The notes beneath the pieces are model-generated. The model was not told the origin of the DNA, searched no databases, and worked only from the letters and a program-made list of their open reading frames with translations. The translations under genes and the position numbers were made by a program. 64,000 nt of DNA from Streptomyces sp. ICBB 8177 (GTDB lineage Bacteria; Actinomycetota; Actinomycetes; Streptomycetales; Streptomycetaceae), in assembly GCF_003144095.1 (NCBI RefSeq), contig NZ_NSKH01000018.1, positions 279,716 through 343,715 of the forward strand. Reading direction: 5' to 3'. Of this stretch, positions 24,888 to 33,995 are shown in pieces. Each line of letters opens with the position of its first letter. Within the stretch, counting starts at the first letter, position 1.

Positions 24888-26411
24888 TCAGGCCTCGCCG
24901 CCCCCCGGCGCGGACTCGGACGCAGGGCCGGGATCGGTCCCTGGGGCGGGCTCCGGTGTGGTCCGGCCCGGCAGGCGGCCTTGGACCGCCGCCACCGTGT
25001 ACGCCGCCAGCGCGAGGGCGGCGACGCCCAGCGCCACCGCCAGGTCGCGGCCGTCCTGCCGGGACAGGGCCAGCGCCGCCCCGACCACGGCCACCAGCGG
25101 CGGCAGCGGCCACCACGGCATGCGGAACACCCCGCGCAGCCCCCGCCCGCGCACCCGGCCGACCAGCGCGGAGACCGCCACCAGCAGGTACACCACGACG
25201 ATCATGACCCCGGTGAAGGTCACCAGGTCGTCGAGCGAACTGAACACGCACAGCAGCCCGTTGCCCAGGAAGAGGAACGCGAACGCCCGCACCGGCACCC
25301 GCGAGCGCGCCGACGTCCGTGCGAAGAAGCCGTTCAGCGGCCCGGGCAGCATCCCGTCGCGCGCGGTCGCGTAACAGACGCGCGCGTAGCCGAGGTTGGC
25401 GGCGAGACCGGTGTCGAACATCGCCACCACGACGCCCGCGATCAGCGCCCTGGCGCCGTCCGCCCCCATCACCTGGCGCGCGATGAGCGACAGCGGTGAG
25501 GCGTCGGAGGAGGTGCGGCCCAGGTCCCCGACGGCCGAGGTCGCGGCGACGACCGCGAGCAGTTCGACGACGACGGCGACGACCGCGGCCACCACGACGG
25601 CGCGCGGGCCCGCGCGGCGCGATCCCCTGGACTCCTCCACGAAGTACAGCGGCCAGTCGTACCCGTTGAAGGCGAACAGCGCGGGCACGACGGCGGTCAG
25701 CAGCGCGCCGAGGCCGACCGCGTGCGGCAGCGCGCCCGACCCCTGCGCCGCCCTCGGATGCCCGAACGGGTGCGCGCCCGGCGCGGCGTGGGCGAAGGCG
25801 AACGCGGTGAAGACCAGGATGACGGCGAGTTCGAGCACCAGCATCGCGGCGGCCACCCAACTCGCCGGTGACACGCGGCCGATGGACAACGCGGTCACCA
25901 GCGTCATCATCCCCAGCGCCACCCACCCCGTCGGCAGCCCGCCGGGTACCAGCGAGGACAGATAGGTGGCAGAGGCGACCAGGATCGAGGCGGTCGAGAC
26001 CAGCCCCAGCAGCAGGAAGAGCACCGCCGTCACGCCGCCGGCGACCGGTCCGAGCGCACCGCGCACGATCGCGTAGCAGCCCCCGGCCGACGGGAAGCGC
26101 CCGCCGGCCTCCGCGTAACACAGCGCCATGCACAGCGCGATGACCGCGCCGATCACGAACGCCCACACCACACCGGTGCCTGCGGTGCCCAGGCCCGAGC
26201 CGTAGACGAGGAAGACGGAGGTGGTCGGCGAGATCGCGGCGACCGCGATGGCCAGCACGTTCAGCGGGCCGAGTGCGGCGCGTTCCAGACCTACGTCCGC
26301 CCGCCCCTCGTCAGCGCGTCCCTCGTCCGCCCGTCCCTCGTCGCCGTCCGGCCGCCCGGGCGCGGTGCCGCTGTCGTCCGCCGGTCCACCGGCACGTGTC
26401 GCGTCAGCCAT
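24888..26411 (-). CDS. APC-family amino acid/polyamine permease
   Basis: 507-aa secondary transporter with about 12 membrane helices between residues 50 and 470. The APC signature is visible in the first helix (LGPLNVLAIAVAAISPTTSVF) and in ALCYAEAGGRFPSAGGCY (about 95-112). The N-terminal 40 residues are hydrophilic and contain three tandem copies of a DEGRA unit, an in-frame 15-bp repeat. The substrate is probably an amino acid or amine, with no sequence clue to which. It may be co-transcribed with the MDR dehydrogenase gene downstream. Confidence 0.88.
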   Translation of the reverse strand: MADATRAGGPADDSGTAPGRPDGDEGRADEGRADEGRADVGLERAALGPLNVLAIAVAAISPTTSVFLVYGSGLGTAGTGVVWAFVIGAVIALCMALCYAEAGGRFPSAGGCYAIVRGALGPVAGGVTAVLFLLLGLVSTASILVASATYLSSLVPGGLPTGWVALGMMTLVTALSIGRVSPASWVAAAMLVLELAVILVFTAFAFAHAAPGAHPFGHPRAAQGSGALPHAVGLGALLTAVVPALFAFNGYDWPLYFVEESRGSRRAGPRAVVVAAVVAVVVELLAVVAATSAVGDLGRTSSDASPLSLIARQVMGADGARALIAGVVVAMFDTGLAANLGYARVCYATARDGMLPGPLNGFFARTSARSRVPVRAFAFLFLGNGLLCVFSSLDDLVTFTGVMIVVVYLLVAVSALVGRVRGRGLRGVFRMPWWPLPPLVAVVGAALALSRQDGRDLAVALGVAALALAAYTVAAVQGRLPGRTTPEPAPGTDPGPASESAPGGGEA

Positions 26412-26522
26412 GTTCTTGGTTCTCGCCCGCCGGACCCACCGGCCAAACCAGCGCCGACGCGTGAGGGCCGCCCCGGCGGGACGGCCCTCACACGTCGTAC
26501 GCGTCGTACGTCTTCGTCCGCG

Positions 26523-27020
26523 TCACACCAGCTTCGGCGTCCCCAGGCCGAGGGCGCGGAAGGTGATCCGCTGGTCCACCCACAGCAGCGTCACCGTGGC
26601 GCCCGCCATCGCGACGGCGAAGACCAGGTGCCCGGCCGCCGACGTCACCTGCGTACCGGCCGCGCCGAGCAGCAGGTGGGCGCCGAGGCGCGCGGCGATC
26701 AGCCCGATGGCGATCATCCGCGTCCTGGAGTTCTTCAGCATCGCGCGGACCAGCTTGCGCCGCCTGCCCATCACGGTCAGGCCCACCACGATGTTCACGG
26801 CGGCCAGCGCGACCAGCACCACCCAGGCGCCCTTCCACACGTGCATCAGGTCGTACGCGGCACCGATGACGCCCTCGAACCCGAAGAACCAGACCGGCAG
26901 CGGCTTGACCTTCGACAGGTCCACGCCCTTCGCCCCGCCCGCCACGTCGCTGCCGGCGGCCTGAGCCTGCGCCTGCCCCTGCGCCTGCTCCCGCGATCCC
27001 CGCGTCATGATCCCGTTCAT
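26523..27020 (-). CDS. Hypothetical membrane protein
   Basis: 165-aa protein I do not recognise. After a Gln/Ala-rich N-terminus (QAQGQAQAQAAG) come four predicted membrane helices (PLPVWFFGFEGVIGAAYDLM at about 42-61, then about 65-85, 105-125 and 130-150), with a basic loop GRRRKLVRAMLKNSRTRM between the second and third. ATG 27020 has GGGGGACGAG directly upstream; longer in-frame starts to 27128 add only Arg/Gly-rich sequence. It is divergent from the 95-aa gene at 27272. Confidence 0.75.
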   Translation of the reverse strand: MNGIMTRGSREQAQGQAQAQAAGSDVAGGAKGVDLSKVKPLPVWFFGFEGVIGAAYDLMHVWKGAWVVLVALAAVNIVVGLTVMGRRRKLVRAMLKNSRTRMIAIGLIAARLGAHLLLGAAGTQVTSAAGHLVFAVAMAGATVTLLWVDQRITFRALGLGTPKLV

Positions 27021-27198
27021 CTCGTCCCCCTCGGGCCCCGCTCGTGTCACCGCCCTGATGACACCACTCATCCTGCCGCCCGCACCGGCGCCACGGCAGA
27101 GCCGCCTGTCACCATCCCCGCAGGACAAATGTCACCCCCGCCGGCCCCCACGCTCACGCCCGCCCGCGCGATCACGCGCCCACACACGACCGCGCCCG

Positions 27199-27238
27199 CG
27201 GAACGAACGGTTCCGGGGCGTGCGAGGAAGCCTATGCT
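27199..27238 (+). promoter_or_regulatory. Possible promoter with overlapping inverted repeat
   Basis: CGGAAC-GAACG-GTTCCG (27199-27215) is a 6-bp inverted repeat with a 5-base centre, and a TATGCT -10-like hexamer follows at 27233-27238, 34 bases before the ATG of the 95-aa gene. The repeat overlaps where a -35 element would be, so it could be an operator. Confidence 0.35.
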
Positions 27239-27271
27239 GGTGGGGCGAGGGGGTCAGCGCGGAGGTGCGCC

Positions 27272-27559
27272 ATGGGTCGTTGCCGTCATTTCCACATGGA
27301 CCACGCCAGCCACTCGATCACCGTCAACCTGCGCTCGGCAGCGCCGCACGAGCTGGAGCTGCTGATCGACGGCAAGGAGGTCTCCCGGGAGCGTCTGCAC
27401 GGCTCCGGGACCTACCGGCTGACCGGGGTCCTGCCCGACGAACCCACTCATCCGTTCCACGTACGCGTGAGAGAGTCGCGCATGGGGTTCGCGACGCCGA
27501 CCTGCGTCATCGAGATCGACGGCACGGAACTGCTGATGCAGGAGCGTCCGGTGGTCTGA
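27272..27559 (+). CDS. Small conserved-looking hypothetical protein
   Basis: 95-aa soluble protein that I do not recognise. It alternates short beta-like segments (SITVNLRSAAPHELELLIDGKEVS; CVIEIDGTELLMQE) without membrane or signal sequence. ATG 27272 has GGAGGTGCGCC immediately upstream, a good ribosome binding site; a second in-frame ATG at 27296 is less well placed. Third-position GC is high, which supports real coding. It converges with the next minus-strand gene with 25 bases between stops. Confidence 0.75.
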   Translation: MGRCRHFHMDHASHSITVNLRSAAPHELELLIDGKEVSRERLHGSGTYRLTGVLPDEPTHPFHVRVRESRMGFATPTCVIEIDGTELLMQERPVV

Positions 27560-27584
27560 GGCGGCGGCCGGAGCACGCCCGAGC

Positions 27585-28085
27585 TCAGCGGCTCAGCGGC
27601 AACGGCACGGGGGCGGCGTGCCGCGCGTTCGGCTTCGGCTCGGCGGAGGCCTGCGCCCGCGCTCCCGGCTCCACGGCGGCCTGCGCCCGCGATCCCGTTC
27701 CCGACGACGCGGTTTCCACCGCCGCGGTCGCCTCGCGCTGCGCCGGGACCGTGATCGGCATCGCCATCGGGTCGTCGACGGCGGCCAGACGCCGTACCGC
27801 GGGGGAGGAGCCGTGCGCCTCCGCGTGGATGCGCTGCTTGATGGTGGGCGGCAGCGAACCGGGCTTGCGCGGCCTCCTCACCATCTCCAGCGGCGGCACG
27901 CACAACGCCGGGGCGACGGCGGCCCGGCGGCGGGCGGCGGTCTGCTGAGTGGGGATGACGACGGCCGGGAGGGGGGCGGCGGCGCCTTCGCGCTTGACGC
28001 CGAGGGCGGTCAGCAGGCGGGCGAAGACGGAGACGACGGCGGTCAGGCAGGCGGTCCAGAAGGTCGTGACGCGGGTGGTGGCCAC
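27585..28085 (-). CDS. Hypothetical protein with N-terminal hydrophobic segment
   Basis: 166-aa protein. The N-terminus MATTRVTTFWTACLTAVVSVFARLL forms one membrane-type or signal segment, and the rest is soluble, basic and Ala/Pro-rich with a conserved-looking core RKPGSLPPTIKQRIHAEAHG (about 74-93). The C-terminal 50 residues are low complexity. I know similar short proteins in Streptomyces but not their function. The upstream 580 bases are noncoding. Confidence 0.68.
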   Translation of the reverse strand: MATTRVTTFWTACLTAVVSVFARLLTALGVKREGAAAPLPAVVIPTQQTAARRRAAVAPALCVPPLEMVRRPRKPGSLPPTIKQRIHAEAHGSSPAVRRLAAVDDPMAMPITVPAQREATAAVETASSGTGSRAQAAVEPGARAQASAEPKPNARHAAPVPLPLSR

Positions 28086-28665
28086 GGCTCCTCACTTTCG
28101 GTCGATCCAGGCGGTCAGGCGCGGTGCGGACTGGGCGATCAGGGGGCGGACAAGGGACGGCAAGGCGATATGGGCGGTCTGTGTACAGCAGAGCCGCTTT
28201 ACATACCTTCCTCATGATGTGGACGCACCCCGAAGAACGTGGGATCTGAGCATGCGATTCGCGGATCTTCCGATGAACAGCACCCGGACGGAGCAGCGCC
28301 GCCCTCGCCCGGCGCCGCCCCGCGTCGCCGCACTTCCCTCCCGCTGACAGCGAACACACAGGTCAGGGCCGTTCCACATCACGGATGCATAAGGTTCGCT
28401 GTGAATACGGCGTCACCAACCGCCCATAGCAGCCCGATTGACGCCAACCGGCTGACCACGCCTCTGTACAGGGGGGAAGCGGGCGCGGCATACTCGCCGC
28501 CCGGCCACCTCCGGCCGCGACACCAGACTTCGGCGACGAGGCCCCCTTCGCAGGCGGCGGAGTTCGAGCTGTGCCCTGGCAGCCCCACCTGACAGGTGGC
28601 CCCCGCACCCCGTCATCCCTGCCCCCGCCCGTCCGCCGGCCCGGCACGTTCAGCAGGGAGCAGCA
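28086..28665. other. 580-base intergenic region
   Basis: Divergent promoter region between the 166-aa gene and the LAXTG protein gene, comparatively AT-rich at 28190-28230 and 28370-28450. One short plus-strand open frame (28251-28346, 31 codons, MRFADLPMNSTRTEQ...) is present, but it lacks a good ribosome binding site and has mixed codon use, so I do not call it a gene. AGCAGGGAGCA immediately before 28666 is the ribosome binding site of the next gene. Confidence 0.5.
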
Positions 28666-29547
28666 GTGCAACGGACCATCGGCTCAGCAGTCGTCGGCGC
28701 CCTGGGCATCGGCGCGATGGCAGTGGCGGTATCGGTCGCGGGCGTCACCTCCGCGCAGGCCGCGGAACGCCACCACGCGAACAACGGGCAGTGCGGTCAG
28801 GTCGGCGTGGCCTACTCGCTGGACGGCGGCGCCAGTTGGACGACCTCGGGGCGCATCAACGGCTCGGCGCCCGGCACGATCGAGGTCAAGCTCACGCACG
28901 ACGTCGCGCAGGGCTGCCAGTACCCGGTCTCGCTCGCCTCGTACAGCGCGCAGGGGCCGACCTGGCAGACCTCCGGTGAGCAGGCGTTCCTCGGCTGGGA
29001 CACCACCGTCCTCAAGCAAGGCCACCTCCAGGCGACGCTGGACGTCAGCACGCACCTGCCGTCCTGCTTCGGCCAGATCGACCTGTACGGCAACGGGAAC
29101 AAGTACGACGGTGTGGCCAATCCGCTGCCGCACTACCCGGACTCGGCGACGCCCACCGATCTGATCACGGCGTGGAACGGGTCGGCGCCGTGCTCCTCGG
29201 CGAGCCCGTCGCCGTCGTCCCCCGGCGGTTCCACGGCTCCAGCGCCCGGGGGCTCCGGGACGCCGTCCCCGGTGGCTTCCGGCAGCCCGTCCTCCGGCGC
29301 CGGGTCGCCGAGCTCCGCGCCGTCCGCCTCGGCGTCCGCCTCCGCCCCGGCGACGGCCACCGCGGCGCCCAGCGGGACCCCCTCGGTGCCGCCCAGCTCG
29401 ACCACGCCGACCGGCGGCGGCCTCGCCGAGACCGGTGGCAACGGCACCCAGACCGCGGCCTTCGCGGGCGGCGGCGCGGTGCTGCTGCTGGTCGGCGCGG
29501 GCGCGGTCATCGTCGGCCGCCGTCGCCGCACCACGGGCGCCCGCTGA
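28666..29547 (+). CDS. LAXTG-anchored cell-wall surface protein
   Basis: 293-aa exported protein. A Sec signal peptide (residues 1-32, ending AQAAERHH) is followed by a globular domain of about 145 residues with four Cys (GQCGQ, GCQYP, PSCFG, PCSSA) and the sequence VAYSLDGGASWTTSGRI. A Ser/Pro/Ala/Gly spacer (about 175-255) leads to the sorting signal LAETGG, a hydrophobic helix (TAAFAGGGAVLLLVGAGAVIV) and the basic tail GRRRRTTGAR. LAXTG is the motif cleaved by class E sortases of Streptomyces, so the protein should be linked to peptidoglycan. Its function on the surface is unknown. No sortase gene is in the window. GTG 28666 has AGCAGGGAG upstream. Confidence 0.87.
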   Translation: MQRTIGSAVVGALGIGAMAVAVSVAGVTSAQAAERHHANNGQCGQVGVAYSLDGGASWTTSGRINGSAPGTIEVKLTHDVAQGCQYPVSLASYSAQGPTWQTSGEQAFLGWDTTVLKQGHLQATLDVSTHLPSCFGQIDLYGNGNKYDGVANPLPHYPDSATPTDLITAWNGSAPCSSASPSPSSPGGSTAPAPGGSGTPSPVASGSPSSGAGSPSSAPSASASASAPATATAAPSGTPSVPPSSTTPTGGGLAETGGNGTQTAAFAGGGAVLLLVGAGAVIVGRRRRTTGAR

Positions 29548-29577
29548 CGGGCCAGGCGGTACGACGCGGCCGCTGAG

Positions 29578-29611
29578 GAGGCGGGCGGGGCACACGGTCC
29601 CCGCCCGCCTC
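29578..29611 (+). terminator. Strong hairpin terminator after the LAXTG gene
   Basis: Perfect 13-bp stem, GAGGCGGGCGGGG (29578-29590) with CCCCGCCCGCCTC (29599-29611), 8-base loop, 30 bases after the stop. Confidence 0.82.
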
Positions 29612-29751
29612 CCCGCACGAGGGCCGCCCCTGCTCCGCCGTGCGGGTGATCGTGCCGGTTGCTAACGTGAAATGTGCCATTTGCCTGATTCATGCGCACC
29701 GCGCGGCACACCACGTGCCCGGCGCGCATCACGCGACAACGGGAGGCAGCC

Positions 29752-30195
29752 ATGGCGCAGACAACGGGAGCCACCTCGCACGCCCCACCCCCACCCGCCG
29801 CGCGCGGCTCGTCCGGCGGCGGCTGGGCCTCGGGGCTCGTGCTCTTCGCCGGCGTGATGATGGTGGCCAACGGCATCCTCGGCCTCTTCGAGGGCGTCGT
29901 CGCCGTCGCCAAGCAGCACGTCTACGTGTCCACCCCGAACTACGTCTTCAGGTTCACCCTCTACTCGTGGGGCTGGGTGCACATCGTCGTCAGCGCGCTC
30001 GTGCTGATCGTCGGTCTCGGGGTGATCGCGGGACAGGCCTGGGCCCGCGCGACGGGCATCTTCATCGTCGCGCTCAGCCTGCTCGCCAACTTCATGTTCC
30101 TGCCGTACTACCCCTTCTGGTCGCTGATCGTCCTCGCGATCGACGTCTTCGTGCTGTGGGCCCTGTGCACGTACCACCCGCAGCCGCGACGATGA
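29752..30195 (+). CDS. DUF7144-like four-TM membrane protein
   Basis: 147-aa membrane protein with four helices: ASGLVLFAGVMMVANGILGLFEG (about 27-49), WGWVHIVVSALVLIVGLGVI, ARATGIFIVALSLLANFMFL, and WSLIVLAIDVFVLWALCTY. The pattern matches a common actinobacterial family of small membrane proteins (recorded as DUF7144, as far as I recall); its function is unknown. ATG 29752 has GGGAGG 6 bases upstream. The DNA ligase gene starts 4 bases after its stop, so the two form one transcript. Confidence 0.82.
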   Translation: MAQTTGATSHAPPPPAARGSSGGGWASGLVLFAGVMMVANGILGLFEGVVAVAKQHVYVSTPNYVFRFTLYSWGWVHIVVSALVLIVGLGVIAGQAWARATGIFIVALSLLANFMFLPYYPFWSLIVLAIDVFVLWALCTYHPQPRR

Positions 30196-30199
30196 GGTC

Positions 30200-31735
30200 A
30201 TGCTGCTGGCCGACGTAGCCCGGGTGTCCCGCGAGGTGGCGGCCACCCGGGCCCGCACCGCCAAGACGGCCGCCCTCGCCCGGCTCTTCGGCTCCGCCGG
30301 GCCCAGCGAGGCGCCGGTGGTCATCACCTACCTCGCCGGCCGCCTGCCGCAACGCCGCATCGGCGTCGGCTGGAGCACGCTGAGCGAACCGCACCCTGCG
30401 GCTCGGCTGCCGTCGCTGACGGTGCTCCAGACGCACGAGGCGCTCGACCGGATCGCCTCCGTCTCCGGGGCCGGCGCGCAGGGCGAACGCAAGCGCCGGC
30501 TGGGCGAGTTGATGCGCGCGGCGACCGAGGAGGAGCAGCGATTCCTGCGCGCCCTGATCGCCGGGGAACTGCGCCAGGGCGCGCTGGACGCCCTCGCGGT
30601 GGAGGGCCTGGCCGCCGCGGTCGGCGCCGCGCCGGACGACGTACGGCGGGCGGTCATGCTGGGCGGCTCGCTGGGCGCGGTCGCCCAGGCCCTGCTGGCA
30701 CGCGGCGCCGAGGCGCTGGAGGACTTCCGGCTCCAGGTCGGCCGCCCGGTGCTGCCGATGCTCGCCCGCAGCGCCCCGGACGTGGACGACGCGATCGACC
30801 GCCTCGGCCCGTGCGCCCTGGAGGAGAAGCTGGACGGCATCCGCGTCCAGGTGCACCGCGACGGCGACGCGGTGCGGGTCTTCACCCGCACCCTGGAGGA
30901 CATCACCGACCGCCTCCCCGAAGTGGTGGACGCGGCACGGGAGTTGGAGGTCGGCCGGGCGATCCTGGACGGCGAGGTCATCACGCTGGACGAACACGGC
31001 CGCCCGCGCCCGTTCCAGGAGACCTCCTCGCGCGTCGGTTCACGCCTGGAGGTCGGCGAGCGCCAGGCGCGGCTGCCCGTCTCGCCGGTCTTCTTCGACC
31101 TGCTCGCGGTCGACGGCGACGACCTGCTCCAACTCCCCACCGGCGAGCGCAACGCCCGGCTGGCCGCGATCACCCCCGAGCCGCGCCGGGTGCGCCGGGT
31201 CACCGTCGAGGACCCGGCCGACCCCCGACTGCGCGAGGCCGCCCGGCGGTTCGCCGCCGACGTGCTGGAACGGGGGCACGAGGGCGTGATGGCCAAGGCG
31301 CTGGACGCGCCGTACGTGGCCGGGCGGCGCGGCGCGTCCTGGCTGAAGGTGAAGCCGGTGCACACCCTCGACCTGGTGGTGATGGCCGCCGAGTGGGGCC
31401 ACGGACGGCGCACCGGCAAGCTGTCCAACCTGCACCTGGGCGCGCGGCGGCCGGACGGGACGTTCGCGATGCTCGGAAAGACGTTCAAGGGTCTGACCGA
31501 CGCCATGCTGGAGTGGCAGACGCGGGAACTGCTTGGGCTGGCCATCCACGACGACGGGCTCGTGGTGCGGGTCAGGCCCGAACTGGTCGTCGAGATCGCC
31601 TTCGACGGCCTGCAACGCTCCACGCGCTACCCGGCGGGCGTGACGCTGCGGTTCGCCCGGGTCGTGCGCTACCGCGAGGACAAGCGGGCGGACGACGCCG
31701 ACACGGTGGAGACGGTGCTCGCCCTCCAGCGCTGA
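30200..31735 (+). CDS. ligB: ATP-dependent DNA ligase
   Basis: 511-aa ATP-dependent ligase that seals nicks in duplex DNA. Order: an N-terminal DNA-binding domain (about 1-170); the adenylation domain with the active-site lysine in EEKLDGIRVQ (Lys210, codon 30827-30829), ILDGEVI, and EGVMAKALDAPYVAGRRGASWLKVK (in parts) including motifs IV and V; and the OB-fold domain with LVVRVRPELVVEIAFDGLQ. This is the LigB-type single-polypeptide ligase found in mycobacteria and Streptomyces beside the essential NAD-dependent LigA, not the LigD of end joining. It probably acts in repair. The symbol follows the actinobacterial family. Confidence 0.9.
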   Translation: MLLADVARVSREVAATRARTAKTAALARLFGSAGPSEAPVVITYLAGRLPQRRIGVGWSTLSEPHPAARLPSLTVLQTHEALDRIASVSGAGAQGERKRRLGELMRAATEEEQRFLRALIAGELRQGALDALAVEGLAAAVGAAPDDVRRAVMLGGSLGAVAQALLARGAEALEDFRLQVGRPVLPMLARSAPDVDDAIDRLGPCALEEKLDGIRVQVHRDGDAVRVFTRTLEDITDRLPEVVDAARELEVGRAILDGEVITLDEHGRPRPFQETSSRVGSRLEVGERQARLPVSPVFFDLLAVDGDDLLQLPTGERNARLAAITPEPRRVRRVTVEDPADPRLREAARRFAADVLERGHEGVMAKALDAPYVAGRRGASWLKVKPVHTLDLVVMAAEWGHGRRTGKLSNLHLGARRPDGTFAMLGKTFKGLTDAMLEWQTRELLGLAIHDDGLVVRVRPELVVEIAFDGLQRSTRYPAGVTLRFARVVRYREDKRADDADTVETVLALQR

Positions 31736-31799
31736 CCGTCCCGGCACCCCGGCCCCTCGGGCGGCCGGACCCGGACTCCGACCGCCTGCGCGGGTGCTC

Positions 31800-33233
31800 T
31801 CACCAGTCCCCGCCGCCGAAGCCCCCGCCGTCGTCGCCCGAGTCGTCCCCGCCGCCGAAGCCGCCCCCGAAGTCCCCGCCGAAGTCGGTGGCGTCGAAGT
31901 TCGAGCCCGAGTAGTCGCCGCCCTGCGAGCCGTCGTCGCCCCCGCCGCCGTTGCCCACTCCCGCGTCGTAACCGGCGTCGTACCCCGCGTCGTAGCCCCC
32001 GTAGCCGTACCCCGGGCCGCTGAACGCGCTGCCCAGCAGCGTGCCCACCAGCAGGCCGGGCAGCATCCCGCCGCCGAAGTAGCCGCCCGCCCACGGCGCG
32101 TACGCCGAGCCCGCGTCCCAGTACGGCTGCGGGCCGTGCGCGGTCTCGACCGTGCGGCTCATCGGCTCGCGCCCGTCCGCCAGCCGCGCCGCGTCCGCCG
32201 CGCAGGCCGGCACCGTGCGGTGCGTCCCGGCGGGCGGCGCCCAGTCGACGTCGGTCACCGAGGGGCCGTGGCGCGGGTCGAAGAAGCACGGCACCCTGCG
32301 TTCCGGCAGCGGCTCGCCCGCCCGGCGCGCCGCCAGCGTCGCCAGCGCGAACCGGCCGTCCTGGAGCGCCTCGGTGACCGCCCGCACGTCATCCGGCCGC
32401 CGCGCGGCGTCCATCAGCGCCTTCGCCCGGTCGTACGCGTCCAGCGCGTGGGTGTAGTCCTCGCGCATCGCGTCGTCCGCGTGGGGGTCGCCCGGAGTGA
32501 AGTCGAGCCGGTCCAGTTCCTCGCCGAACGCGGTGATGTCCTCGTCGACCACCCGGCGCAGCCGCTCCAGCTGCTCGCGGTCGCGCTCGGCACGGCGCCT
32601 GCGGCTGCGCCGGTAGACCAGGTAGCCGCCACCGCCCGCCACGACCACCAGCGCGCCCACCGCGACGGCGCCCGCCACGCCCGCGCCGCTGCCGCCCTGC
32701 CCGCCCCAGGAGCCGGGGGCGTGGCCGTGGGCCTGCGCGTCGGCCTGGTCCACGAACGCGTCGAGCTGCTTGCTCGCGTCGCCCGCGTAGGAACGCTGGA
32801 CCTCGCCGACCAGGTTGCGCACCGCCGTGTGCGGCATCACCTGCGGGTCCGCGCCCGCGTTGAACCCGTTGCCCAGCCGCACCGCGTAGACGCCGGTGAT
32901 GCCGACCTTGGCCCGCAGGTCCTGGAGCAGGAACTGCTTGGGGTACGCCGTGGTCGCGGGCAGGACGGCGACGAAGACCGGCTTGTCGTCGGAGCGGATC
33001 TTGTCGCTCAGCGCGGTCGCGTCGGACGGCGAGACCTGACCGTTCATCGACGGGTCGACGTAGACCGGGTTCTTCTTCAGCGCGTCGGCGACCGCGTCGA
33101 TCCCGGAGGCGGCCCGCGCCTGCGGGGCCAGCGCCCCGCCGAGGGCGAGCAGCAGGGCGAACAGTCCGGACAGGGCGGCGAGCAGCGGACCGGCCGGCCT
33201 GCCGCCCGCCCGCGATACGAAGCCGAGGCGCAT
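31800..33233 (-). CDS. Exported TPM-like membrane protein with Gly/Asp-rich tail
   Basis: 477-aa protein. A signal peptide (about 1-40; LLAALSGLFALLLALGGALAP) is followed by an extracellular domain of about 130 residues (DDKPVFVAVLPATTAYPKQFLLQDLRAKVGITGVYAVRLG in parts), which has the feel of a TPM-type domain. Then come one membrane helix (GVAGAVAVGALVVVAGGGGYLVY, about 185-207), a basic stretch YRRSRRRRAERDRE, a helical cytoplasmic domain, and a low-complexity tail with three GYDA units and many Gly/Asp residues ending GGGFGGGDW. Such tails are usual for TPM-domain membrane proteins. ATG 33233 has AGGAG about 10 bases upstream. Its role is unknown. Confidence 0.75.
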   Translation of the reverse strand: MRLGFVSRAGGRPAGPLLAALSGLFALLLALGGALAPQARAASGIDAVADALKKNPVYVDPSMNGQVSPSDATALSDKIRSDDKPVFVAVLPATTAYPKQFLLQDLRAKVGITGVYAVRLGNGFNAGADPQVMPHTAVRNLVGEVQRSYAGDASKQLDAFVDQADAQAHGHAPGSWGGQGGSGAGVAGAVAVGALVVVAGGGGYLVYRRSRRRRAERDREQLERLRRVVDEDITAFGEELDRLDFTPGDPHADDAMREDYTHALDAYDRAKALMDAARRPDDVRAVTEALQDGRFALATLAARRAGEPLPERRVPCFFDPRHGPSVTDVDWAPPAGTHRTVPACAADAARLADGREPMSRTVETAHGPQPYWDAGSAYAPWAGGYFGGGMLPGLLVGTLLGSAFSGPGYGYGGYDAGYDAGYDAGVGNGGGGDDGSQGGDYSGSNFDATDFGGDFGGGFGGGDDSGDDGGGFGGGDW

Positions 33234-33461
33234 GGCCGCGCGTCTCCTAGCTGGTGTCTCGAAGTGGTGCGTACGGTCGCCCGCGTGCGGCGAGGTGCCG
33301 TCGCGCGGTCGGTCGTCCCATGGTGCGTCACACAACCGCCCGGCACCGGGTCGCGCCGCGCCGGAGCGGGCGACGAGCCGCCGGTGCCGGGCGGCATGGC
33401 CCGGCGGGGCGCCGGTCGGTACGTGGCCGGCGCCCCGCTCGGTGCCCGGTCAGTGAATGGG

Positions 33462-33758
33462 TCAGTGCTTGGTCATGTCCGGGCCGCTCGCCGGGACCTG
33501 CCGGGCGCCGGCCGTGTCGCCGGGGGCGGACTTGATGGTGCGCTGCGCCGGGGCCTGCGCGTCCGCCGGGGCGGCCTCGTCGGCACCGGAGGCGCCTTCC
33601 TTGAAGTCCTCCTTGAGCGCCCTGGTCTCGCTCTTGAGGATGCGCAGCGACTTGCCGAGCGCCCGTGCCCCCTCCGGCAGGCGCTTGGCTCCGAACAGCA
33701 GGAACACCGCGACGAGGACGATGATCAGGTGCCAGGGTTCGAGACCGTTGCGCAGCAT
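33462..33758 (-). CDS. tatA: Sec-independent protein translocase TatA
   Basis: 98-aa pore-forming subunit of the twin-arginine translocation system, which exports folded proteins. It has the canonical form: a short N-terminus, one membrane helix (LIIVLVAVFLLFGAKRLPEGARALGKSLRI in parts), the FGxKRLPE hinge, an amphipathic helix, and an acidic/Ala-rich disordered tail. No tatB/tatC lies nearby; in Streptomyces the components are often scattered. It could be a second copy of TatA. The start ATG reads MLRNGLEPWHLI. Confidence 0.9.
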   Translation of the reverse strand: MLRNGLEPWHLIIVLVAVFLLFGAKRLPEGARALGKSLRILKSETRALKEDFKEGASGADEAAPADAQAPAQRTIKSAPGDTAGARQVPASGPDMTKH

Positions 33759-33995
33759 CGCGGCGCCTCCTGCCTATTGGTACGTATCCCGCGGGCTCTC
33801 CAGCAGTATCCAGGAAAGCCGGCCGGAGCGCGGAGGAGGGGGCGATCCGCGCCGCTGCGGACGGGGCGGCCCGGGCTGTACGGACGGGGCGGTCCGGGCC
33901 GCGACGGGCCCGGCGGGTCGCCCGGCGTTCGGTCCGGGCTCCGCTCAAGCGAAATGCGAGCGCCGTGCGGCACCGGCTGACGTACTCTGCGCGGT

